From Dyella acidiphila (GTDB taxonomy: Bacteria; Pseudomonadota; Gammaproteobacteria; Xanthomonadales; Rhodanobacteraceae): a DNA stretch of 64,000 nt. The notes under the pieces are model-generated. The model did not search any database. It saw only the letters and a list, made by a program, of their open reading frames with translations, and was not told where the DNA came from. The DNA lies in assembly GCF_014863405.1 (NCBI RefSeq), contig NZ_JACZZA010000007.1, forward strand, positions 173,349-237,348, given 5' to 3'. How positions within the stretch are numbered: the stretch's first letter is position 1; every line of letters begins with the position of its first letter. A program made the position numbers and the translations under genes. Positions 63,868-64,000 of the stretch are shown one piece after another.

Positions 63868-64000
63868 TGACCTGAAATTTCTGGTCCAGATCCAAAGTTC
63901 ATAGACTTATGACGAGGAGACTGGACGATGCCCAAGAAACGCTTTAGTTCCGAAGAGATCATCCACAAGCTGCGCGAGGCCGAGGTGCTTTCCTCGCAGG
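63868..64000 (+). mobile_element. IS3-family insertion sequence, left end
   Basis: From about 63868 (TGACCTGAAATTTCTGGTCC, a plausible terminal inverted repeat beginning TG) the sequence leads, after 60 bases, to the start of an IS3-type OrfA. The right end is beyond the window, so group, length and target duplication cannot be determined. Confidence 0.6.
63928..64000 (+). CDS. IS3-family transposase OrfA, 5' part only
   Basis: The frame starts MPKKRFSSEEIIHKLREAEV and runs off the window after 24 codons. KRF(S/T)xEEIIxxLREAEV is the opening of the helix-turn-helix OrfA of IS3 elements (IS407/IS2-like groups). GAGGAG lies about eight bases before the ATG. OrfA usually joins OrfB by -1 frameshift to make active transposase. 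Confidence 0.88.
   Translation, partial: MPKKRFSSEEIIHKLREAEVLSSQ

Overview
The window is a high-GC gammaproteobacterial chromosome segment. Gene content and order (rpmF-fabH then fabD-fabG-acpP-fabF-pabB; dnaX-ybaB-recR behind an SRP RNA; sdhCDAB-sdhE-ygfX-lolC-lolD-comEC-exbB-exbD-msbA-lpxK; marR-OMF-emrA-emrB; phaR-phbB; a complete ccmABCDEFGHI run; a MetX close to the serine O-succinyltransferase type) point to Xanthomonadales, most likely Rhodanobacteraceae (Dyella/Rhodanobacter/Frateuria-like). Placement is by recalled family synteny, not by a search.

Layout. 0-6.3 kb (minus): rpmF, yceD and the fatty-acid synthesis cluster; a strong terminator separates fabH from fabD. 6.5-13.7 kb (mostly plus): a small membrane protein and a Maf pyrophosphatase, a GT39-type glycosyltransferase on minus, then a MoxR ATPase/DUF58/transglutaminase operon and a Slp-type lipoprotein. 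13.7-19.8 kb: HIT protein, recR, ybaB, dnaX, SRP RNA, tRNA-Ser(GGA), a metallo-beta-lactamase-fold hydrolase overlapping a Kdo kinase, and a divergent heptosyltransferase. 19.9-33.4 kb is a long minus-strand envelope and respiration block: DUF6165, lpxK, msbA, exbD, exbB, comEC, lolD, lolC, ygfX, sdhE, sdhB, sdhA, sdhD, sdhC and a 55-codon SDHAF4-like (DUF1674) gene. 33.5-45.7 kb: ygfZ, a SleB-type hydrolase, two glycine-zipper lipoproteins, tatD, a MarR-controlled tripartite efflux operon, phaR-phbB, kmo and a DUF3293 gene. 45.7-53.8 kb: System I cytochrome c maturation, all nine genes in order, then metX.

From about 53.8 kb the region becomes accessory-like: palindromic repeats, a 256-bp tandem duplication that has captured the tail of a neighbouring gene, a cysteine dioxygenase, tRNA-Leu(CAA), two small tandem paralogues resembling DUF2513 winged-helix proteins, and an exported transthyretin-like 5-hydroxyisourate hydrolase. 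It continues with a two-partner secretion pair (tpsB-tpsA), an unrecognised exported protein with atypical base composition, and the start of an IS3-family element running off the window.

The most unusual item is the TpsA exoprotein. After a normal TPS domain it carries roughly 35 kb-independent, about 12-residue Gly/Thr/Asn-rich repeats arranged in near-identical blocks of about 120 residues, and it ends in a Pro/Phe-rich tail instead of a toxin or classical haemagglutinin region. Starts, family assignments and functions are read from sequence and recalled family features only; no database search was possible.
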